Below, piece by piece: positions 62,781 through 64,000 of a DNA stretch of 64,000 bases. The position numbers and the translations under genes are program-made. Position 1 is the stretch's first letter; every line of letters starts with the position of its first letter. This DNA comes from Paramoeba atlantica (taxonomy: Eukaryota > Discosea): assembly GCA_977017575.1 (NCBI GenBank), contig CDRNVI010000029.1, positions 124,001 to 188,000 on the forward strand, written 5' to 3'. The notes beneath the pieces are model-generated. The model saw only the letters and a program-made list of their open reading frames with translations, had not been told where the DNA came from and did no database searches.

Positions 62781-62797
62781 ACAAGGTACAGAACTAC
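62781..62797 (-). other. Spliced-leader exon remnant 5 (minus strand)
   Basis: Minus strand TAGTTCTGTACCTTGT differs from the leader 3' half by one missing T and its first base, and is followed by ACTTTTTTTCCTAG, a pyrimidine tract with AG. It suggests a retrocopy extending to lower coordinates, but I see no tail. Confidence 0.5.
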
Positions 62798-63285
62798 TAG
62801 TACTTAAGAGCATAGTTCGGCAATCGCAGAAAATCCCGAAGATTGCTACTATGAATATTTTAGCGCGCGTAAATTTTAATAATGTATGATCATATCACGC
62901 TACTCCACCTGTCATTAACAATGATAATGATAATCCTCAAGAGTGATATTTTTTTTGAGATTATTATTATCATTATTAATGACCTAGTGTAGCTTCTGTC
63001 TCCCGCATCCCGCTTGGAAGAAGGTCGTCCCCAAAGTTAAAGTAGGAAAGTAATTAGGAAAGTAATACAAATAATAATAATAATAGGGGAAACGATTTTG
63101 GAAAAATATTTTTTTTTTGCCATTTTTTTCGCCAAGTTGAAATTTTTTTCCGAAAGAATCCGAACTTGGCGGACCCGTCCTGCGGATACGCGGGGGAGTC
63201 ACCCCCGGGTATGGGGGTGGAAAATGCGCGCCAAGACCCCGGCTACCCCTTTTGCGGTTTTCTTTTGAAAAATTATTTTTTCGAA

Positions 63286-63440
63286 ACCTGGACCCCCCCC
63301 ACTGGACGCAGCGGGAGGAGGCGGCGCAACAGAGGGCGGCAGAGGTGAGTTTTTTTCTTACACTGTGACTCTGAGAGAGGAAAAATCCCAGGTGCTACAC
63401 CTGTTTCTTTCGCCTTGCGCGCGTGAACACTTTGGGGTAC
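63286..63440 (-). pseudogene. LINE-B N-terminal fragment
   Basis: On the minus strand RKAKETGVAPGIFPLSESQ followed by CKKK matches the repeated LINE-B module TRSRAKETGVAPEILPL at 36,735-36,790. The fragment ends within ~50 codons at a C run near 63,290. Confidence 0.6.
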
Positions 63441-63479
63441 ATTCAATGTCAGACGTTTCTTTCGGCAAAGTTGTTTCAT

Positions 63480-64000
63480 CGATTCTCTGATGCGGGGTTT
63501 CTTGTTCGTCGTACCTTGTTTTTATTAACTCAACTGATTTGACCCCGTTCGCTAGTTTGTAGAGGAAAGGAGTTTTGTGGGATTATTTACTTTCGTTCTA
63601 TGACCGGTCATACATTATTCATTGAGTTTATAAGTTATCAGATAGGAGAGGGGAATTAAGACTGCCTTGTTTGGTGCCTTTCTTTATTACTTACAATGAT
63701 GAACAATTCCATACTATGACACCCAATTATACTTACCCCGTAGAATCCCTTTGTACATTGTCCCTCGTTTGCCCCTTATTCAAGCGCAAAGCGTTCTTTC
63801 CTCTCAGTTGTTTCTTCTCCTGCTATGTATCACTTCTAGAAATGCGAATTCCAAGAAATGCTTTATTTATATGCCAACGACTAGTCCGTTGACTCGTTAT
63901 TTTTGTGAGCGACGAGGTCACACTATTTTTCCTTTGCAACGAACTGGAACACATTCAACGAAGCGTACGGTAAAATATCAACGCAATCCGAGGGCGGGGC
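63480..64000. other. Unassigned sequence
   Basis: AT-rich with no repeats, genes or element ends that I can identify; 62,800-63,285 is likewise unassigned apart from short TTATTA-type runs. Confidence 0.4.

Noticed and set aside
63340-63356. AGGTGAGT as a splice donor of a host gene
   Set aside because: It lies within the minus-strand LINE-B fragment and no plus-strand exon can be recognised next to it.
1-64000. tRNA, rRNA, snRNA genes or CRISPR arrays
   Set aside because: No cloverleaf, B-box or rRNA core words seen by eye; tandem repeats present are minisatellites or element parts, and the genome is eukaryotic.

Overview
This is a transposon graveyard from a eukaryote. I found no confidently recognisable single-copy host gene, tRNA or rRNA. 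Almost every base that can be assigned belongs to retrotransposons inserted into one another, with a few DNA transposons near the right end. The best clue to the host is a repeated leader ending ...CAGTTTCTGTAC-CTTGTTG, at 13,028-13,061, 16,241-16,274 and 20,740-20,771. Shorter forms lie on the minus strand at 9,996-10,009 and 62,781-62,797. The core ACAGTTTCTGTAC is the hallmark of the spliced-leader (SL) exon of kinetoplastids and diplonemids, so the window most likely comes from a euglenozoan, perhaps a diplonemid or a free-living kinetoplastid. The call rests on motif memory; no search was run.

Naming used here. LINE-A and LINE-B are two related families with a C-terminal restriction-like endonuclease (RLE). 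LINE-C is a distinct RLE family with an N-terminal zinc finger and a structured 3' UTR. LINE-D is an RTE-like family with an N-terminal APE endonuclease. YR-1 to YR-6 are tyrosine-recombinase retrotransposons with gag, recombinase and RT/RNase H in that order (VIPER/Ngaro-like), treated as fossils.

Layout. 0-5 kb: truncated LINE-A and LINE-B pieces. 5.5-13 kb: YR-1, split by a full-length minus-strand LINE-D (5,669-10,012, 13-bp target duplication), itself split by a 480-bp SINE-like copy (8,576-9,055). 13-25 kb: a head-to-tail chain made of a putative retroposed mRNA (SL plus poly-A), a truncated LINE-C and two LINE-C with intact ORFs, the latter two beginning with the SL sequence. 25-30 kb: a chimeric LINE-B. 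30-42.8 kb: two nearly identical LINE-A copies, the second split by a full-length LINE-B (36,298-41,004). 42.8-46 kb: YR-4 and an RNase H fragment. 46.8-56.8 kb: a five-level nest (YR-6, LINE-A, YR-2, YR-3, LINE-C tail). 56.8-61.7 kb: a decayed hAT element holding a Tc1-like MITE, then a mariner-type element. 61.7-64 kb: mostly unassigned sequence.

The main biological story is that several unrelated retrotransposon families, and one apparent mRNA copy, carry whole or partial SL exon at their exact 5' ends. This suggests that their RNAs are trans-spliced before reverse transcription, or that they target SL sequence.
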